Positions 6,532-7,516 of a stretch of 7,516 bases of DNA are shown here, in pieces. Location: positions 1 through 7,516 of the forward strand of contig JAKLEJ010000166.1 of NCBI GenBank assembly GCA_022711695.1. The letters run 5' to 3'. Under the pieces are notes generated by a model. It did no database searches. It worked only from the letters and a program-made list of their open reading frames with translations, and had not been told where the DNA came from. The position numbers were made by a program, and so were the translations under genes. This DNA comes from Verrucomicrobiota bacterium (GTDB taxonomy: Bacteria > Verrucomicrobiota > Verrucomicrobiia > Limisphaerales > JACRJZ01). The stretch's first letter is position 1. Each line of letters begins with the position of its first letter.

Positions 6532-7516
6532 CTACTTGCCCCGGAACTGGACTGGTTTTTGGCCGTCGGGCTTGGGCATCCACATGTCCTGCCAGGTCAG
6601 TCCGCACTCGCGGACCATCCGCAGGCTGTATTCGTTGCGACCCAGGTTGGCGTCGGTGTTGTTGACGCCGAAAGTGAATTTCACGCCGGCCTTCTTGGCT
6701 GCCTTGATGAAATCGGCCTTGGGCAGGCGGAGGCGGCTGTTGATCTCGATGGCCACGCCGCAACGGGCGGCCGCTTCGATCACCCGCTGCTGCCGCGCCG
6801 CCGTCCACAGGACGTCGTAATCCGCGGCAAGTTCGTCCGGGAGATAGGTAGGATTGACGTAGAGGTCAATGGGCTCGCGCTCGATGATGCCGACAATCGT
6901 GTCCACCAGCCGGTTCATGAAAGCCTGGCGGTCGGGAATATCGACTTCTTCCTTGATCCAGAGGCGCGCCCGCCTGCCCCGGTGATCGACAATGGTCATG
7001 CCATCGCTGAACACATAGTCGAACCGGGCGATGGCTTTCGGGCTGAAGAGCGTGGGCCATTCGCGCCCCTCCGCCTGCATGCCCAGGAACACCGGCGCCC
7101 CGGCCATGCTCTTCAGGAAAGCGTCGATGCCCGCGTCGTTGGTGACCCCGAAGCCGACGCCGCAGTTGACGGCGATGCCGTGGCTCAGGCCCGTCTGCCG
7201 CGTGTGTTCCAGCACCTGTTCCAGGGTGAGGCCGCCCTTGAGATGCGTGTGAAAGTCCACCAGCGGGAAGTTCGCCGCTCCCAGCTCGACGATCTGTCGT
7301 TCGATCTCGTCTCCGTTCCGGACGGGGCTGCCCTCGTCCGCGTCGTCGGGCAGCAGCCGGACACGCAGGTTTCGGAATTGGACGCGGCTTTCGGGATCGT
7401 GCCCCTGGAGCGCGAAGGTGCCGCGGCCCAGACGCCGGCCCGGGCTGTTCGGGGGCGTGATGACCGGGGCCGGCTCGGTGTAATCCACCACCAGCAGGCC
7501 GTTCACGCGGATTTGC
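6532..7516 (-). CDS. DUF1080 (3-keto-disaccharide hydrolase-like) tail fused to a PHP-type metal-hydrolase domain; N-terminus beyond right edge
   Basis: The frame runs off the right edge; the GTG at 7506 is internal, because QIR precedes it in frame and it lies inside the DUF1080 fold. Counting from 7506, residues 1-52 match the end of DUF1080, the 3-keto-disaccharide hydrolase/concanavalin-like fold: NGLLVVDYTEP, then GTFALQGHDPESRVQFRNLRV. Residues about 78-310 are PHP-like: VDFHTHLKGG (His86, His88), GMQAEGREW, SDGMTIVDHRG, YVNPTYLP, AIEINSRLR and VNNTDANLGRNEY. PHP domains use clustered His/Asp/Glu to bind metals for phosphoester or related hydrolysis. Here the usual motif-III His is replaced by Asn218 and the final 'DAH' reads DAN (285-287). 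From memory this 'NN.D.NLGR.EY' form recurs in Planctomycete/Verrucomicrobial relatives, so it may be family-typical rather than a defect. A role in glycoside metabolism is inferred. It is convergent with the esterase. Confidence 0.85.
   Translation of the reverse strand, partial: QIRVNGLLVVDYTEPAPVITPPNSPGRRLGRGTFALQGHDPESRVQFRNLRVRLLPDDADEGSPVRNGDEIERQIVELGAANFPLVDFHTHLKGGLTLEQVLEHTRQTGLSHGIAVNCGVGFGVTNDAGIDAFLKSMAGAPVFLGMQAEGREWPTLFSPKAIARFDYVFSDGMTIVDHRGRRARLWIKEEVDIPDRQAFMNRLVDTIVGIIEREPIDLYVNPTYLPDELAADYDVLWTAARQQRVIEAAARCGVAIEINSRLRLPKADFIKAAKKAGVKFTFGVNNTDANLGRNEYSLRMVRECGLTWQDMWMPKPDGQKPVQFRGK

Noticed and set aside
5546..6808. 420-residue minus-strand open frame spanning the end of the esterase and part of the PHP gene
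   Set aside because: It crosses two well-supported genes in non-coding frames and has no domain-like sequence.

Overview
The window is high-GC and almost entirely coding. It suggests a bacterium of the PVC group, most likely Verrucomicrobiota (Pedosphaera/Limisphaera-like). This is inferred from three family-level signs: a giant secreted protein joining a CotH-like domain to lamin-tail and Ig-like repeats, Asn/Thr-rich Ig modules with the core 'LTN...QAG.Y', and a DUF1080 domain fused to a PHP domain. No rRNA or other phylogenetic marker is present, so the assignment is tentative.

Layout. Bases 1 to about 4697 (+) hold the 3' part of one very large multidomain gene whose 5' end lies left of the window. 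Its domains run: chitobiase/FN3-like module, CotH-like atypical kinase, second chitobiase-like module, three lamin-tail domains, four Ig-like domains, a calcium-binding thrombospondin-3/EF-hand-like stretch and a C-terminal beta domain. The reading frame changes by one base near 121-132. Upstream of it the protein-like frame starts at base 1; downstream it is the frame ending at 4697. This is a true frameshift mutation or a one-base sequence error.

Bases 4694-6493 (+) encode a predicted secreted alpha/beta-hydrolase (esterase/PHB-depolymerase-like fold) with a clear signal peptide and Ser-Asp-His triad. Its GTG start overlaps the stop of the first gene in a GTGA, so the two are probably translated together. 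Bases 6532-7516 (-) encode the C-terminal part of a convergent gene: the tail of a DUF1080 (3-keto-disaccharide hydrolase/glucanase-like) domain joined to a PHP-type metal-dependent hydrolase domain. Its N-terminus lies right of the window.

Working together (inference): the first two genes look like a cell-surface or exported pair, a large adhesive/scaffold protein with a kinase-like domain and an exported esterase. Such a pair would suit polymer or particle degradation. The third gene is on the other strand with only 38 bp between the stops; it belongs to a carbohydrate-related family but need not share their regulation. I saw no tRNA, CRISPR array, insertion sequence, prophage gene or convincing promoter. 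No stretch over 300 bp lacks a gene.
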